Program-made: the position numbers and the translations under genes
The notes under the pieces: generated by a model
Told to the model about the DNA's origin: nothing
The model's database searches: none
Seen by the model: only the letters and a program-made list of their open reading frames with translations
In this document: positions 8,620 to 24,157 of the stretch, piece by piece
Numbering within the stretch: the first letter of the stretch is position 1
Layout: every line of letters starts with the position of its first letter
Assembly: GCA_019357535.2 (NCBI GenBank)
Contig: CP079955.1
Location: 992,001 to 1,056,000, forward strand
Origin: Macrococcus sp. 19Msa1099
Lineage (GTDB): Bacteria; Bacillota; Bacilli; Staphylococcales; Staphylococcaceae
Direction: 5' to 3'
DNA: 64,000 bases

Positions 8620-11328
8620 ATGAATTCAAATTTACAGCAAACTGCAAAACAGACATTTGAGTTAAACGGTAAGACTTTTACGTTTTACAGTTTAAAGTCA
8701 CTAGAATCACTAGGGCTTGGACAAGTTAAGAAGCTTCCTTATTCTATCCGTGTGTTACTTGAGTCTGTTCTTCGTCAATACGATGGGCGAGTGATTAACG
8801 AAGAACATATTAAACATCTTGTTAAGTGGGGGAAGAAGAACGATCCTAACGCAGAGGTTCCATTTAAGCCATCACGTGTTATTTTGCAGGACTTCACAGG
8901 AGTACCTGCTGTCGTTGATTTAGCATCACTTCGTAAAGCGATGGATGATGTAGGTGGAGATGTAACAAAGATTAATCCAGAAGTACCGGTGGACCTTGTA
9001 ATTGACCATTCTGTGCAAGTGGATGCATATGGTAACGAAACAGCGTTACAAAGAAATATGGAGCTTGAATTTGCACGTAATAAAGAACGTTATCAATTTT
9101 TGAACTGGGCGACAAAAGCATTTGATAACTACCGTGCAGTACCACCAGCAACAGGTATCGTGCATCAAGTTAACTTAGAATATTTAGCAAACGTTGTTCA
9201 TGTGCGTGATGTAGATGGTGAACAAGTTGCATTTCCTGATACTTTAGTAGGAACGGACTCTCATACAACGATGATTAATGGTATCGGTGTGCTTGGTTGG
9301 GGTGTTGGTGGTATTGAGGCTGAAGCGGGTATGCTTGGTCAACCTTCATACTTCCCAGTACCAGAAGTAATTGGAGTTAAACTTACTGGAGAGCTTCCTG
9401 AAGGTACAACTGCAACTGACTTAGCATTACGTGTAACGCAGGAATTACGTAAAAAAGGTGTAGTAGGAAAATTTGTTGAATTCTTTGGTCCGGGCGTAGT
9501 GAATTTACCACTTGCAGACCGCGCGACAATTGCCAATATGGCACCAGAATATGGTGCGACTTGTGGTTTCTTCCCTGTTGATGAAGAAGCGCTAAATTAT
9601 ATGCGTTTGACTGGTCGCGATGAAGCACATATCGAGCTCGTTAAAGAATATTTAGTGAAGAATGATATGTTCTTTACAACAGATAAAGAAGATCCAACAT
9701 ATACTGATACATTAACTCTTGATTTATCTACGGTTGAAGCATCATTATCAGGACCTAAACGTCCACAAGATTTGATTAAATTAAGCAATATGAAAAAAGA
9801 ATTCGTTAAATCTGTTACTGCTAAAGCTGGTAACCAAGGTCACGGCTTAGATAAAGCTGAATTTGACAAAACTGCCACAACAACTTTAGCTGACGGAAAG
9901 TCTATCACAATGACAACGGGTGATATTGCAATTGCAGCAATTACATCATGTACAAATACTTCAAACCCTTACGTTATGTTAGGTGCTGGCCTTGTTGCAA
10001 AAAAAGCAGTAGAAAAAGGATTACAAGTCCCTGCCTACGTAAAAACATCACTTGCACCGGGTTCTAAGGTTGTAACAGGATATCTAGAAGATTCAGGACT
10101 TCAAACGTACTTGGATCAATTAGGATTTAATACTGTAGGTTACGGATGTACAACATGTATTGGTAACTCAGGTCCGTTATTGCCTGAAATTGAAGAGACA
10201 ATTTCTAATGAAGATTTATTAGTGACATCTGTATTATCAGGTAACCGTAACTTTGAAGGCCGTATCCATCCTTTAGTTAAAGCGAACTACTTAGCTTCAC
10301 CGCAGCTCGTTGTCGCTTATGCTTTAGCGGGTACTGTTAATATCGATCTTCAAAACGATCCAATCGGTAAAGGACATGACGGTAAAGATGTATTCTTAAG
10401 AGATATCTGGCCGACAATTGATGAAGTTAAAAATGAAGTAAATTCAGTAGTAACACCAGAATTATTCCGCAAAGAATATGAGAATGTATTTAATTCAAAT
10501 GCAATGTGGAACCAGATTGAGTCTACTGATCAACCATTATATGATTTTGATCCAACTTCAACATATATTCAAAATCCAACATTCTTCCAGGGTTTATCAA
10601 AAGAACCAGGAAGCATTGCACCATTAGAAAATCTCGCCGTTATGGGTAAATTTGGTGACTCAGTAACAACTGACCACATCTCTCCAGCAGGTGCTATCGG
10701 TAAAGATACGCCAGCAGGAAAGTACCTGCGTGAGAATGGCGTAGAAATCCGTGACTTCAACTCATATGGTTCTCGTCGTGGTAACCATGAAGTAATGATG
10801 CGTGGTACATTTGCAAATATTCGTATTAAAAACCAGATTGCACCTGGTACGGAAGGTGGATATACTACTTACTGGCCAACAGGTGAAGTTATGCCTATCT
10901 TTGATGCTTGTATGAAATATCAGGCAGATGGCACAGGACTGGTTGTATTAGCAGGTAATGATTATGGAATGGGTTCTAGTCGTGACTGGGCTGCAAAAGG
11001 TACTAATCTTTTAGGTGTGAAAACTGTAATCGCGCAAAGTTACGAGCGTATTCACCGTTCTAACTTAGTCATGATGGGTGTACTACCTTTACAGTTCTTA
11101 AAAGGGGATTCAGCAGAAAAATTAGGTCTGGATGGCAGTGAGAAGTTCTCTGTAGATATTCATGAAGGTATTAAACCTCGTGATGAAGTTAAGGTAACAG
11201 CAGTTAAAACAGATGGTACTCAAGTAGAATTTAATGCTTTAGCTCGTTTTGATTCAGAAGTGGAGCTCGATTACTACCGTCACGGTGGTATCCTTCAAAT
11301 GGTGCTACGAGGCAAATTAGCTGAGTGA
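8620..11328 (+). CDS. acnA: Aconitate hydratase (TCA cycle)
   Basis: A 902-residue AcnA/IRP1-type aconitase interconverting citrate and isocitrate. The three [4Fe-4S] ligands are C444 (SCTNTSNP) and C510 and C513 ([12 protein letters not shown]). The C-terminal swivel domain has the [13 protein letters not shown] and [13 protein letters not shown] signatures with the substrate-binding arginine. The length equals other Firmicute aconitases, which can also bind RNA when the cluster is lost. The SD AGGGGGAA precedes ATG 8620. A strong terminator follows at once, so the gene is monocistronic. Confidence 0.97.
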   Translation: MNSNLQQTAKQTFELNGKTFTFYSLKSLESLGLGQVKKLPYSIRVLLESVLRQYDGRVINEEHIKHLVKWGKKNDPNAEVPFKPSRVILQDFTGVPAVVDLASLRKAMDDVGGDVTKINPEVPVDLVIDHSVQVDAYGNETALQRNMELEFARNKERYQFLNWATKAFDNYRAVPPATGIVHQVNLEYLANVVHVRDVDGEQVAFPDTLVGTDSHTTMINGIGVLGWGVGGIEAEAGMLGQPSYFPVPEVIGVKLTGELPEGTTATDLALRVTQELRKKGVVGKFVEFFGPGVVNLPLADRATIANMAPEYGATCGFFPVDEEALNYMRLTGRDEAHIELVKEYLVKNDMFFTTDKEDPTYTDTLTLDLSTVEASLSGPKRPQDLIKLSNMKKEFVKSVTAKAGNQGHGLDKAEFDKTATTTLADGKSITMTTGDIAIAAITSCTNTSNPYVMLGAGLVAKKAVEKGLQVPAYVKTSLAPGSKVVTGYLEDSGLQTYLDQLGFNTVGYGCTTCIGNSGPLLPEIEETISNEDLLVTSVLSGNRNFEGRIHPLVKANYLASPQLVVAYALAGTVNIDLQNDPIGKGHDGKDVFLRDIWPTIDEVKNEVNSVVTPELFRKEYENVFNSNAMWNQIESTDQPLYDFDPTSTYIQNPTFFQGLSKEPGSIAPLENLAVMGKFGDSVTTDHISPAGAIGKDTPAGKYLRENGVEIRDFNSYGSRRGNHEVMMRGTFANIRIKNQIAPGTEGGYTTYWPTGEVMPIFDACMKYQADGTGLVVLAGNDYGMGSSRDWAAKGTNLLGVKTVIAQSYERIHRSNLVMMGVLPLQFLKGDSAEKLGLDGSEKFSVDIHEGIKPRDEVKVTAVKTDGTQVEFNALARFDSEVELDYYRHGGILQMVLRGKLAE

Positions 11329-11335
11329 TAGGTTG

Positions 11336-11364
11336 ACAGGGACTTTTTTGTCCCTGTTTTTTTA
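11336..11364 (+). terminator. acnA terminator
   Basis: An 8-bp stem (11336-11343 with 11350-11357) with a T loop is followed by seven T. Confidence 0.9.
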
Positions 11365-11414
11365 TTGAAACTGGTGTATGATAGATACAATAGTATAAAT
11401 AAGGAGTCAGATGA

Positions 11415-11852
11415 ATGTATATAACAGAAAAAGATATTGAGGTTCGATACGCTGAAACGGATAAGATGGGTGTCGTCTATCATGCGAACTATTTAATCTG
11501 GTTTGAAGTTGCAAGAACGGATTTTATAAAGAAAGCAGGATTTAGCTATCAAGCGATGGAAGATGAAGGATTAATCTCTCCGGTGGTGGATGTATCGGTA
11601 CAATATAGGAAATCGATTACTTATCCAGAGACAATTACTGTAAGAACATGGATTGAACGATATAGTAAGCTTAAGACCATTTATGCATACGAGATTGTTA
11701 AAGAGGATGGAGCCATCGCAGCGACTGGTAGAACAACGCATGTCGTTATAAAAAGAGGTAGTGAAATCCCTATCCGACTTGATCGTTACTATCCTGAATG
11801 GCATGAGAAATATATTGAACTTTCATCTGATGATAACGATAATATCAATTGA
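11415..11852 (+). CDS. Acyl-CoA thioesterase, YbgC/4-HBT hotdog family
   Basis: A 145-residue single hotdog domain. The active-site block RYAETDKMGVVYHANYLIWFEVAR contains the Asp and the helix typical of the 4-hydroxybenzoyl-CoA thioesterase/YbgC family, which hydrolyses acyl-CoA. The SD AAGGAG sits 9 nt before ATG 11415; an overlapping ATG at 11411 is out of frame. The same gene follows acnA in staphylococci. The natural substrate is unknown. Confidence 0.88.
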   Translation: MYITEKDIEVRYAETDKMGVVYHANYLIWFEVARTDFIKKAGFSYQAMEDEGLISPVVDVSVQYRKSITYPETITVRTWIERYSKLKTIYAYEIVKEDGAIAATGRTTHVVIKRGSEIPIRLDRYYPEWHEKYIELSSDDNDNIN

Positions 11853-11884
11853 TTATACAGCTTAATTAAGAAAAGTTGGAATAT

Positions 11885-11938
11885 AAAAATCCGGACACTG
11901 TGGGGAGTCTATCGTTTGACTACAGTGTTCGGATTTTT
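11885..11938. terminator. Terminator between the thioesterase gene and plsY
   Basis: AAAAATCCGGACACTGT and a near-complement ending GGATTTTT enclose an 18-nt loop. Poly-A and poly-T ends serve the convergent genes on both sides. Confidence 0.8.
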
Positions 11939-11961
11939 AATTCTGCTATAAAAGGGATATA

Positions 11962-12546
11962 TTATTTTTTAAACTGTATCTTAGGCTCTGTTCCTGAAAT
12001 AATTCTCCTGATATTGCTGCTGTGACGAATAATAATAATCAACATAATCAGAAATGAGATGATCTTCAAAATGATATCTTCGAAAAATAATGTAGTAATA
12101 AAGTTTCCGATGCTCGTCAAAATACTTGTTAACGATACCATTCGTGTTGTAAACAGTAAGGCAAAGAATATTACAGCGATGATAAGGAAGATCAATGGAT
12201 TTACTCCAAGAATCACACCGGCACTTGTTGCTACTGCCTTTCCGCCTCTAAATTTCAAGTAAATAGGGTAAACATGACCAATTATTGCTGCAAGTCCAAA
12301 CCATATACCATGAATATCAAGGTCAAATATAATTGGAAATATTGCAGGAAGAACCCCTTTCGCAACATCGAATATCGTGACAAATATACCGGCATTCTTA
12401 CCTAATACTCGAAAAGTGTTGGTTGCACCTAAATTTCCACTGCCAAACTTACGAATATCTTTGTTAAATAATAGTTTGCCTACAATCAAACCTGTTGGAA
12501 TTGCACCAAGTAGATAGGCAATTGCTAGTAATAATGCAATCTGCAT
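11962..12546 (-). CDS. plsY: Glycerol-3-phosphate acyltransferase PlsY
   Basis: A membrane enzyme that transfers the acyl group from acyl-phosphate to glycerol-3-phosphate, the first step of phospholipid synthesis. It has 194 residues and five hydrophobic helices. The three conserved loops are seen: GAIPTG, FGSGNLGATNTFR with the following DVAKG, and the GHVYPIYLKFRGGKAVAT block. AAAGGAG lies 7 nt from the ATG at 12546. plsY next to parE is the staphylococcal order. Confidence 0.95.
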   Translation of the reverse strand: MQIALLLAIAYLLGAIPTGLIVGKLLFNKDIRKFGSGNLGATNTFRVLGKNAGIFVTIFDVAKGVLPAIFPIIFDLDIHGIWFGLAAIIGHVYPIYLKFRGGKAVATSAGVILGVNPLIFLIIAVIFFALLFTTRMVSLTSILTSIGNFITTLFFEDIILKIISFLIMLIIIIRHSSNIRRIISGTEPKIQFKK

Positions 12547-12690
12547 AATTTTTCTCCTTTATGGGTAGGTACTAATAGTAATTCATAACTATATCTATTA
12601 TAACGCATACAAAAATAGTTGTGTAGAAAAATATTATAAAAAATAAATAATATTATTATGTAAACTTAAATAATAACGATTTGTAAAAGC

Positions 12691-12718
12691 TTGCATTTTT
12701 AAGGGTTTCATTTAAAAT
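12691..12718 (+). promoter_or_regulatory. Candidate promoter of parE-parC
   Basis: TTGCAT (12691-12696), a 16-bp spacer and TAAAAT (12713-12718) lie about 50 bp before the parE start. The remaining plsY-parE gap (12547-12690) is AT-rich with no other clear element. Confidence 0.5.
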
Positions 12719-12733
12719 AATGAATGTATATAA

Positions 12734-17186
<4,453 letters not shown>

Positions 17187-17265
17187 AGTTTGTGTAGACC
17201 CTTACACTATCTATGGTAAAATAGTTTTAGTCTTATTTTACTTTGAATAGTGGAGGGTTTTTATT

Positions 17266-18753
17266 TTGGATATATCAAAAGTAAATTTTGATGCGTGGAT
17301 TCCGGAATGGTTTAAGATGATAGTATCTACCGGAAATGATATGATTTGGTCGCAATTTTTAATTGGATTATTATTGCTTGCTGGATTTTTCTTTAGTTTA
17401 AGTTCTAGATTTATACAGCTTCGCTGGTTACCAGAGATGTTTAGAGTCATCGGTGAGAAACCAGAGACATTGGATGATGGACAAAAAGGCATATCTTCTT
17501 TCCAGGCGTTTGCTATTAGTGCAGCGAGTCGTGTAGGTACCGGAAATATTGCAGGTGTTGCCACTGCTATTGTTCTTGGCGGACCTGGTGCAGTATTCTG
17601 GATGTGGATTATTGCTTTTTTTGGTGCAGCAAGTGCATTCTTTGAGGCGACGTTAGCGCAAGTTTATAAGGTTAAAGATGAAAAGGGTGGCTTTCGTGGA
17701 GGTCCGGCATATTATATGGAACAGGGGCTTGGACAGAAGTGGTTAGGAACAACTTTTGCGCTTTTAATAACTGTTACGTTTGCATTTGTCTTCAATACTG
17801 TGCAATCAAATACGATTGCCGAAAGTTTAAATACACAATATAATACACCTGCATGGATTACAGGAGTAGTTCTAGCAATCATTACAGCGATTGTAATTTT
17901 CGGTGGTGTACGATGGATTGCAAATGTAACTTCTGCTGTCGTACCTGTTATGGCAATTTTTTATATTCTGCTTGTGCTCTTTATTTTAATTATGCATATT
18001 GGTGATGTAATTCCGATGATAATCAGTATTATAAAAGGCGCATTCGGTATGGAACAGGCATTTGGCGGTGCATTAGGTTTTACTATTATGCAGGGGATTA
18101 AGCGTGGATTATTCTCAAATGAAGCTGGTATGGGATCAGCACCTAATGCTGCTGCAACAGCTGCTGTTAGCCATCCGGTAAAGCAAGGTTTAATTCAGTC
18201 ATTAGGTGTATTCTTTGATACGATGATTGTATGTACTGCAACTGCAATTATGATCTTATTATACTCAGGATTAGAGTTTGGGGAGAAAGTACCACAAGGT
18301 GTAGCAGTTACACAAGCTGCGCTAAATAACCATGTCGGTAGTTTCGGTGGTTTCTTCCTGACAGTAGCAGTATTCTTATTTGGGTATTCTTCAGTGATTG
18401 GTAACTATTATTATGGGCAATCAAATATTGAATACTTAACGACTAACAAAGTAGTCATGTTTATCTTCAGATTTATTGTCGTACTCATGGTATTTTTCGG
18501 TGCAGTAGTTAAAGTAGAGACGGTCTGGGCGACTGCAGATTTATTTATGGGGCTTATGGCGATCTTGAATATTACTGCGCTTATCGGATTAGCACATGTC
18601 GTATTTGAAGTTGCTAAAGATTACGGAGAACAGCGTAAGAAAGGGCTTAATCCTGTATTTAGAACAGAGAATGTTAAAGCGGATTTATCAGACGTTGAGA
18701 CTTGGGGAGATAACCCGTATCACTTTAGAGATAAAGAAATAAATCATAAATAA
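17266..18753 (+). CDS. alsT: Sodium/amino-acid symporter, AlsT/AgcS family
   Basis: A 495-residue carrier of the alanine or glycine:cation symporter family. Family blocks seen are SFQAFAISAASRVGTGNIAGVA, GGPGAVFWMW and the RGLFSNEAGMGSAPNAAA motif, with about 11 membrane helices. In S. aureus AlsT has been reported to move glutamine, so glutamine or alanine uptake is likely here. The start is a TTG at 17266 with GGAGGG 8 nt upstream; no ATG fits. A weak TAGACC/TAAAAT promoter may lie near 17195-17222. It is closed by a perfect palindromic terminator. Confidence 0.92.
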   Translation: MDISKVNFDAWIPEWFKMIVSTGNDMIWSQFLIGLLLLAGFFFSLSSRFIQLRWLPEMFRVIGEKPETLDDGQKGISSFQAFAISAASRVGTGNIAGVATAIVLGGPGAVFWMWIIAFFGAASAFFEATLAQVYKVKDEKGGFRGGPAYYMEQGLGQKWLGTTFALLITVTFAFVFNTVQSNTIAESLNTQYNTPAWITGVVLAIITAIVIFGGVRWIANVTSAVVPVMAIFYILLVLFILIMHIGDVIPMIISIIKGAFGMEQAFGGALGFTIMQGIKRGLFSNEAGMGSAPNAAATAAVSHPVKQGLIQSLGVFFDTMIVCTATAIMILLYSGLEFGEKVPQGVAVTQAALNNHVGSFGGFFLTVAVFLFGYSSVIGNYYYGQSNIEYLTTNKVVMFIFRFIVVLMVFFGAVVKVETVWATADLFMGLMAILNITALIGLAHVVFEVAKDYGEQRKKGLNPVFRTENVKADLSDVETWGDNPYHFRDKEINHK

Positions 18754-18787
18754 AAATACTAAGCTGCAGCTGCAGCTTAGTATTTTT
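18752..18787. terminator. Perfect palindromic bidirectional terminator
   Basis: A 17-bp perfect stem around a GC centre (18769-18770), with A5 and T5 ends, ends alsT and the convergent DUF1002 gene. Confidence 0.92.
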
Positions 18788-19757
18788 ATTTGAAAAGGCT
18801 CGCTATCCAGTCGATTATAGATTGGATGAAGTTCATAATCTTGTCCCAGAAGCCTTCATCTTTCAGTGTGTCACTAATATTATTACCAAGTTCCTTTGCT
18901 TTATCTGTAGCTTTTTTAAAGCCTTCAGAATTTTTGATATCATCTACATAATTTTTTGTGCCTTCAATAAATTTATCTTTATTTTCACCACTGAAAACGC
19001 CGTTATTTTGTGCATTTTCTATAAAGTTAACGATAATATTAATCTGATTGTCATTAATGATATTTGTCAGACCATTATTCTCAATCTTCTGAAGAACAAT
19101 GTTTTTGATTTCTGTCGTATTTAGATTGGCACCTTGCTTTGCAATCTCTGCTTTCGCTTCAGCGATCGCTTTATTGAGCTGTTCTTGAGAGTAACCATTG
19201 ACACCTGTATTTTGTTCGTTAATGTTAGAGATAGAATTAAGTTCATCCTGAGCAGCTTGTGTCTTCGACTGATCGATTGGCTCACCTTGTGTTTCGAATG
19301 CTTTATAGACACCAGCGAGTGCACTTTCACCGGTAACATCTTCAGCGGCTGCAATAGTAACATTAGCATCTGTTACACCTGCCGTAAGTAAAGCATTCTT
19401 ATAAGTATCCTCAGTGATTTTAGTGATTTTACCGGCAGATTGGTTTATATTTAAAGTGAGACCACTACCAGCAGATAGCTTTTTGATACGAATACTAGAC
19501 TTTAATACATCGTTACTTGATTGCAGATTTAAGTACTTTCTTAAGTCTTCGGCATAGACATACGTCGTTTTATCCTGGGCATCCGTTTGAAGCAGGTCAC
19601 TCGTCTTATCTTTAAGGACGTTATTCTGTTCTAATGCTGCACCATACACCGTCACTGCTTCAGACCATGCTTCTTGCGTTACCGCATGGGCACGCTGAGG
19701 GATCATGAGCATTAACGAAAGAAATACTGTTAAGATTAAAATAATAAGTTTTTTCAT
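18786..19757 (-). CDS. Secreted DUF1002 (YpuA-like) protein
   Basis: A 323-residue exported protein. A signal peptide (KK, hydrophobic core, cleavage after AHA at about 25) precedes a DUF1002 domain with the TYVYAEDLRKYLNL and SSIRIKKL segments and the GESALAGVYKAFE block. The C-terminal part is helical and ends in an amphipathic tryptophan-rich tail (FWDKIMNFIQSIIDWIASLFK-like, last 25 residues). That tail could contact membrane. The SD AGGAGG is 7 nt from the ATG. Role unknown. It is divergent from glcT. Confidence 0.85.
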   Translation of the reverse strand: MKKLIILILTVFLSLMLMIPQRAHAVTQEAWSEAVTVYGAALEQNNVLKDKTSDLLQTDAQDKTTYVYAEDLRKYLNLQSSNDVLKSSIRIKKLSAGSGLTLNINQSAGKITKITEDTYKNALLTAGVTDANVTIAAAEDVTGESALAGVYKAFETQGEPIDQSKTQAAQDELNSISNINEQNTGVNGYSQEQLNKAIAEAKAEIAKQGANLNTTEIKNIVLQKIENNGLTNIINDNQINIIVNFIENAQNNGVFSGENKDKFIEGTKNYVDDIKNSEGFKKATDKAKELGNNISDTLKDEGFWDKIMNFIQSIIDWIASLFK

Positions 19758-19855
19758 ATATAATCCTCCTGATAATCTATATATATTAGTATATACCTTT
19801 ATATTATCATGAGCATGTTTATTGTGACATAGGTCTTTGGAATGAGGTGTTATTT

Positions 19856-20707
19856 TTGAAATATCATGTGATTAAAGTATTGAATAATAATGTTGTGATA
19901 ACTCAAGGACATGAAGGAGAAACTATCCTGATAGGCAAAGGTATAGGCTTTGGTAAGAAAAGTGGGGCAGTTTTAAAGGATAGTGAACTTGAACGTATAG
20001 AGAAGATATTTGAACTTAAGTCATCTTCTGAGCAGGAAAGATATAAGTCATTATTAACTCTAACAAATGATGAAGTAATCCAGACAGTCATAGAAGTGAT
20101 CGAATTTATCGATCATAAAACGAATGGAGAGATGAATGATAATATTCTTTTATCTCTTACGGATCATATCATTTTTGCATTAAAACGTTATCAGGAAGGT
20201 ATTATTGTGGCCAATCCTTTCCTGAAAGAAACTGAAAGTCTCTACAGACAGGAGTTTCTGATTGCTGAACAGGTCGTAGCAATGCTGAATGACAGACTGC
20301 AGGTACAATTCCCGAAGACAGAAGTAGGTTTTATTGCACTGCATATCCATTCGTCGGTGAACAATCACTCGTTAAGAGATATGCGTCTGATGACTGAAGT
20401 TGTTCAACATGCAATAACGATTATTGAGCAGGATCTAAAGGTTACTGTTGATAGAGATTCTATTACATATTCAAGATTTTTAAGACATATTACATTTACT
20501 GTGCAACGTGTGATGTCTGATGAGAGGATGCCGGAACAAAAAACATTAGAAATCCTATTGAAACAGCAGTATCCTCTGTGTTACAATACATCTGTAAAGA
20601 TCGTGAAGATGATGCAGACTTATTTAAATAAGCCTGTCTATGACTCGGAATTGGTATATCTTACGATGCATATTCAAGCATTTAATACTGAAGTTGATAA
20701 CGTGTAA
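19856..20707 (+). CDS. glcT: Transcription antiterminator GlcT (BglG family)
   Basis: An RNA-binding antiterminator controlling the glucose PTS gene downstream. The longest frame starts at a GTG (19847) that lies within the SD GAGGTG (19844-19849). The TTG at 19856, 6 nt after it, gives the family N-terminus KYHVIKVLNNNVVI. The resulting 283 residues comprise a co-antiterminator RNA-binding domain (about 1-58) and two PRD domains with conserved histidines (HIHSSVNN in PRD1, TMHIQAFN in PRD2) that PTS enzymes phosphorylate. The target hairpin and ptsG follow directly. Confidence 0.92.
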   Translation: MKYHVIKVLNNNVVITQGHEGETILIGKGIGFGKKSGAVLKDSELERIEKIFELKSSSEQERYKSLLTLTNDEVIQTVIEVIEFIDHKTNGEMNDNILLSLTDHIIFALKRYQEGIIVANPFLKETESLYRQEFLIAEQVVAMLNDRLQVQFPKTEVGFIALHIHSSVNNHSLRDMRLMTEVVQHAITIIEQDLKVTVDRDSITYSRFLRHITFTVQRVMSDERMPEQKTLEILLKQQYPLCYNTSVKIVKMMQTYLNKPVYDSELVYLTMHIQAFNTEVDNV

Positions 20708-20718
20708 CTGATAATGCA

Positions 20719-20769
20719 GGCATGAGTTATCACTGGTACATGGGACCAGTGTATACTCATGCCTTTTTA
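20719..20769 (+). promoter_or_regulatory. Attenuator hairpin in the ptsG leader (probable GlcT target)
   Basis: GGCATGAGT (20719-20727) pairs with ACTCATGCC (20755-20763), and inside it CACTGGT pairs with ACCAGTG. T5 follows. Placed between glcT and ptsG, it fits the terminator that GlcT would open. The overlapping RAT antiterminator sequence could not be defined by eye. It may also end glcT transcripts. Confidence 0.7.
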
Positions 20770-20821
20770 TATGGGACACTGCATCACTTTACATCAAAAA
20801 ACTATTTAGGAGGAATACAGT

Positions 20822-22861
20822 ATGTGGAAAACGTTTTTCGGTCAATTACAACGTATCGGTAAAGCATTGATGCTTCCGGTGGCAATCCTTCCAGCTGCAG
20901 GGTTACTGCTAGGAATTGGAGCAGCATTACAAACAGAATCATTAGTAGATTTTTTCCCGTTTTTAGCGAATGACATTGTCGTAAAAATTGCTTCAATGTT
21001 ACAAGCTGCAGGTGGAGTTATCTTTGATAACTTACCATTACTCTTTGCTTTGGGAGTGGCCGTAGGACTTGCAGGTGGCGATGGGGTTGCAGCGATAGCA
21101 GCCTTTGTAGGATATCTAGTTTTAAATGTAACTATGGGTCAGATTGGTGGTATCACTGCTGAGAATGTTACAAAAAGTCCAGGATACGCTACAATTTTAG
21201 GAATTCCAACGTTGCAGACGGGTGTTTTTGGTGGAATAATTATAGGTATTTTAGCCGCATGGGCTTATAATAAGTTCTATAATATTAATTTACCGCCATT
21301 TTTAGGTTTCTTTGCTGGTAAAAGATTCGTGCCTATTGTAACGGCATTTAGTTCGTTTATATTAGGGATAATAATGTTCTTTATCTGGCCAGTAATTCAA
21401 AGTGGTATGAATGGTTTATCATTGTTCTTGATGGAAGAAAACAAGGCATTAGCCGTATTCTTCTTTGGAATGATTAAACGATTATTAATTCCATTTGGTT
21501 TGCATCATATCTTCCATGCACCTTTCTGGTTTGAATTTGGTACATATACGAATGCAGCCGGAAAAGTTGTACATGGTGATTTAAATATCTTTATGGCTCA
21601 AATACAAGATAAAGTACCTTTAACAGCTGGAGCATTTATGCAAGGTGAATTCCCTGTTATGATGTTTGGTTTGCCAGCGGCGGCGTTAGCCATCTATCAT
21701 ACAGCAAAACCTGAAAAGAAAAAATTTGTAGGAGGATTAATGGCATCAGCTGCATTAACTTCATTCTTAACAGGTATAACTGAACCTTTAGAATTTTCAT
21801 TCTTATTTGCAGCACCAATTTTATTCTTTGTTCATGCAGTGTTAGATGGATTATCATTCTTAATACTATATCTAATGGATTTACACCTCGGTTATACATT
21901 TTCAGGAGGATTTATTGATTTCTTCACTTTTGGAATGTTACAAGGCAGAACTCCATGGTGGTTAGTAATCCCTGTCGGATTAGTCTATGCATTGATTTAC
22001 TACACAGTATTTAGATTCTGTATTACTAAATTTAACTTAAAAACACCTGGTCGTGAAGATGAAGAAGTTACAGTTAAAGAAACGTCTACTAATGAACTTC
22101 CATTTCACGTGCTTGATGCAATGGGTGGTAAAGAGAACATCAAACATCTAGATGCTTGTATTACAAGACTTAGAGTTGAAGTTAACGATAAGTCCAAAGT
22201 AGATGTCGGCGAGTTAAAAGCATTAGGTGCAGCTGGCGTGTTAGAGGTAGGAAACAATATGCAGGCAATCTTTGGGCCTAAGTCAGATCAGATTAAACAT
22301 GATATGGCTCGAATCATTTCAGGAGACATAACGCGTCCAGAACAAACGACTGTCACTGAAGAGATGAATACGGTTAAAGCTGAAGAACAAATCGAAGCTG
22401 TACCAGCAATAGAGGAACATATTGTATATGCTCCGATTACTGGTGAGGTAGTAGATTTATCTCAAGTACCAGATCAAGTATTCAGCCAGAAGCTAATGGG
22501 AGATGGGGTTGCAATCATACCTTCTGTCGGTGAAGTGGTAGCACCATTCGATGGAGTCTTGAAGATGGATTTCCCGACGAAACATGCGATTGGACTTGAA
22601 GATGAGAACGGTCTTGAAGTTTTAATCCACTTCGGATTAGAAACCGTTGGATTAAAAGGTAACGGATTTGAAATGCTCGTAGCGCCTGGTGATAAAATCA
22701 CTAAAGGTCAGTCGTTGTTAAAAGTAGATCTGGATTATATCAGAGCAAATGCGGATAGTGATATTACACCAATTATCTTCACTAATTTGAATAATCAAAT
22801 GATCCATGATGTCAACTATGGAAAAATTCAATCTGGAGAACGTTTACTTTCAGTTAAATAA
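20822..22861 (+). CDS. ptsG: Glucose-specific PTS enzyme EIICBA
   Basis: A 679-residue fused glucose permease that phosphorylates glucose on entry. The membrane EIIC domain is at about 1-400 ([24 protein letters not shown]). The EIIB domain is at about 425-505, with phosphorylated C446 in [13 protein letters not shown]. The EIIA domain is at about 535-679, with H603 in [13 protein letters not shown]. All active residues are present. AGGAGG precedes ATG 20822. Expression is expected to depend on GlcT through the leader hairpin. Confidence 0.95.
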   Translation: MWKTFFGQLQRIGKALMLPVAILPAAGLLLGIGAALQTESLVDFFPFLANDIVVKIASMLQAAGGVIFDNLPLLFALGVAVGLAGGDGVAAIAAFVGYLVLNVTMGQIGGITAENVTKSPGYATILGIPTLQTGVFGGIIIGILAAWAYNKFYNINLPPFLGFFAGKRFVPIVTAFSSFILGIIMFFIWPVIQSGMNGLSLFLMEENKALAVFFFGMIKRLLIPFGLHHIFHAPFWFEFGTYTNAAGKVVHGDLNIFMAQIQDKVPLTAGAFMQGEFPVMMFGLPAAALAIYHTAKPEKKKFVGGLMASAALTSFLTGITEPLEFSFLFAAPILFFVHAVLDGLSFLILYLMDLHLGYTFSGGFIDFFTFGMLQGRTPWWLVIPVGLVYALIYYTVFRFCITKFNLKTPGREDEEVTVKETSTNELPFHVLDAMGGKENIKHLDACITRLRVEVNDKSKVDVGELKALGAAGVLEVGNNMQAIFGPKSDQIKHDMARIISGDITRPEQTTVTEEMNTVKAEEQIEAVPAIEEHIVYAPITGEVVDLSQVPDQVFSQKLMGDGVAIIPSVGEVVAPFDGVLKMDFPTKHAIGLEDENGLEVLIHFGLETVGLKGNGFEMLVAPGDKITKGQSLLKVDLDYIRANADSDITPIIFTNLNNQMIHDVNYGKIQSGERLLSVK

Positions 22862-22865
22862 GTAA

Positions 22866-22905
22866 AATCAAGGAACATCTGTAACGATGTTCCTTGATTT
22901 TTTTT
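22866..22905 (+). terminator. ptsG terminator
   Basis: A 14-bp stem (22866-22879 with 22886-22899), then a run of T. Confidence 0.9.
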
Positions 22906-23013
22906 GTTATATGTGGTTAAATTTATTTATATTGTATAAATAAATATTATAAATATATTATGTAAACTAAAAGTATATAAGTAAAATAATATGTTACATA
23001 AGGAAGGGTGCGT

Positions 23014-24150
23014 ATGTCAGATCGTAATTTTTTTCAGTTTTTTGGGGGCAGAAAGTTATTGTTCACATTAACTGTATTAATATTAACTGGAATATTAGTA
23101 TTGATAGTTAATCAAATTTCTTTTATCTTTAAACCATTTATCGTTATCTTCAATACAGTAATAGGTCCTGTCATCTTGGCTTTCATTTTATATTATCTTT
23201 TGAATCCGCTTGTCAATTTGATGGAACGTTATCGTATTAATAGATTATGGGGTATCATTATATTGATTGGGACCATTATCAGTCTTTTTGCTTTACTCAT
23301 CACCTGGCTAATTCCTGTTATAGAAGTTCAGATCACTGGGTTGGTTCAGAATGCTCCAGATTATTTAAATCATCTATTAAAAGACTTTAATAGATTATCG
23401 AACAATTCCAAGTTTGCTCCATTCCTGCAGAACATTCAGGAATGGGTAAATACAAATCTTAGTGATCTTCCAAAGAAGGTAGGAGAGTACCTTGGTGATT
23501 TTTCAACTCGTCTGCGATCGGTTGTCGATACAGTTGCAAGCGTAGCTATTGTCATCATGACTTTCCCATTCGTACTCTTCTTTTTGCTGAAAGATGGCGA
23601 ACAGTTCAAAAATTATGTATTAAAGTTAACACCACCAAAATTTAGAAAAGATCTTCATGATATTTTAGATAAGATGAATGTTCAGGTCGGTTCGTATATA
23701 CAGGGTCAGATGTTTGTTGCTTTCTGTATCGGAGTGCTATTGTTTATTGGTTATATGATTATCGGGCTTGAGTATGCTTTAATTCTTGCTTGTATCGCTG
23801 CAGTAACGAGTGTGGTTCCATATTTAGGACCAATGATTGCTATCAGTCCTGCTATTGTGATTGCGCTAGTTGATTCACCTGTCATGTTGTTGAAGCTTGC
23901 AGTTGTATGGATGGCCGTGCAGTTTTTAGAAGGTCACTTTATTTCTCCTAATATTATGGGAAAGACAATGCAGATTCATCCTTTAACAATTATTTTTGTT
24001 CTGCTTTGTGCAGGGAATCTATTGGGTTTAATAGGCGTTATATTAGGTATTCCTTTATATGCTATATTAAAGGTTTTGACTCAGTATATATTCGATAAAT
24101 TTAAGAAACGTTATAATATGTATTTATCAGAAGATGGGGAAGTATATTGA
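23014..24150 (+). CDS. AI-2E family (UPF0118/DUF20) permease
   Basis: A 378-residue membrane protein with about eight helices. The family's large extramembrane loop (about 90-200), the NPLVNLMERYRI segment, GPMIAISPAIVIAL and the closing LEGHFISPNIMGKTMQIHPLTIIFVLL motif are intact. Members include AI-2 exporters and Na+/H+ antiporters, so the substrate cannot be set. ATG 23014 is preferred over the GTG at 23008 because AGGAAGG ends 6 nt before it. Confidence 0.85.
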   Translation: MSDRNFFQFFGGRKLLFTLTVLILTGILVLIVNQISFIFKPFIVIFNTVIGPVILAFILYYLLNPLVNLMERYRINRLWGIIILIGTIISLFALLITWLIPVIEVQITGLVQNAPDYLNHLLKDFNRLSNNSKFAPFLQNIQEWVNTNLSDLPKKVGEYLGDFSTRLRSVVDTVASVAIVIMTFPFVLFFLLKDGEQFKNYVLKLTPPKFRKDLHDILDKMNVQVGSYIQGQMFVAFCIGVLLFIGYMIIGLEYALILACIAAVTSVVPYLGPMIAISPAIVIALVDSPVMLLKLAVVWMAVQFLEGHFISPNIMGKTMQIHPLTIIFVLLCAGNLLGLIGVILGIPLYAILKVLTQYIFDKFKKRYNMYLSEDGEVY

Positions 24151-24157
24151 TTTTGAG

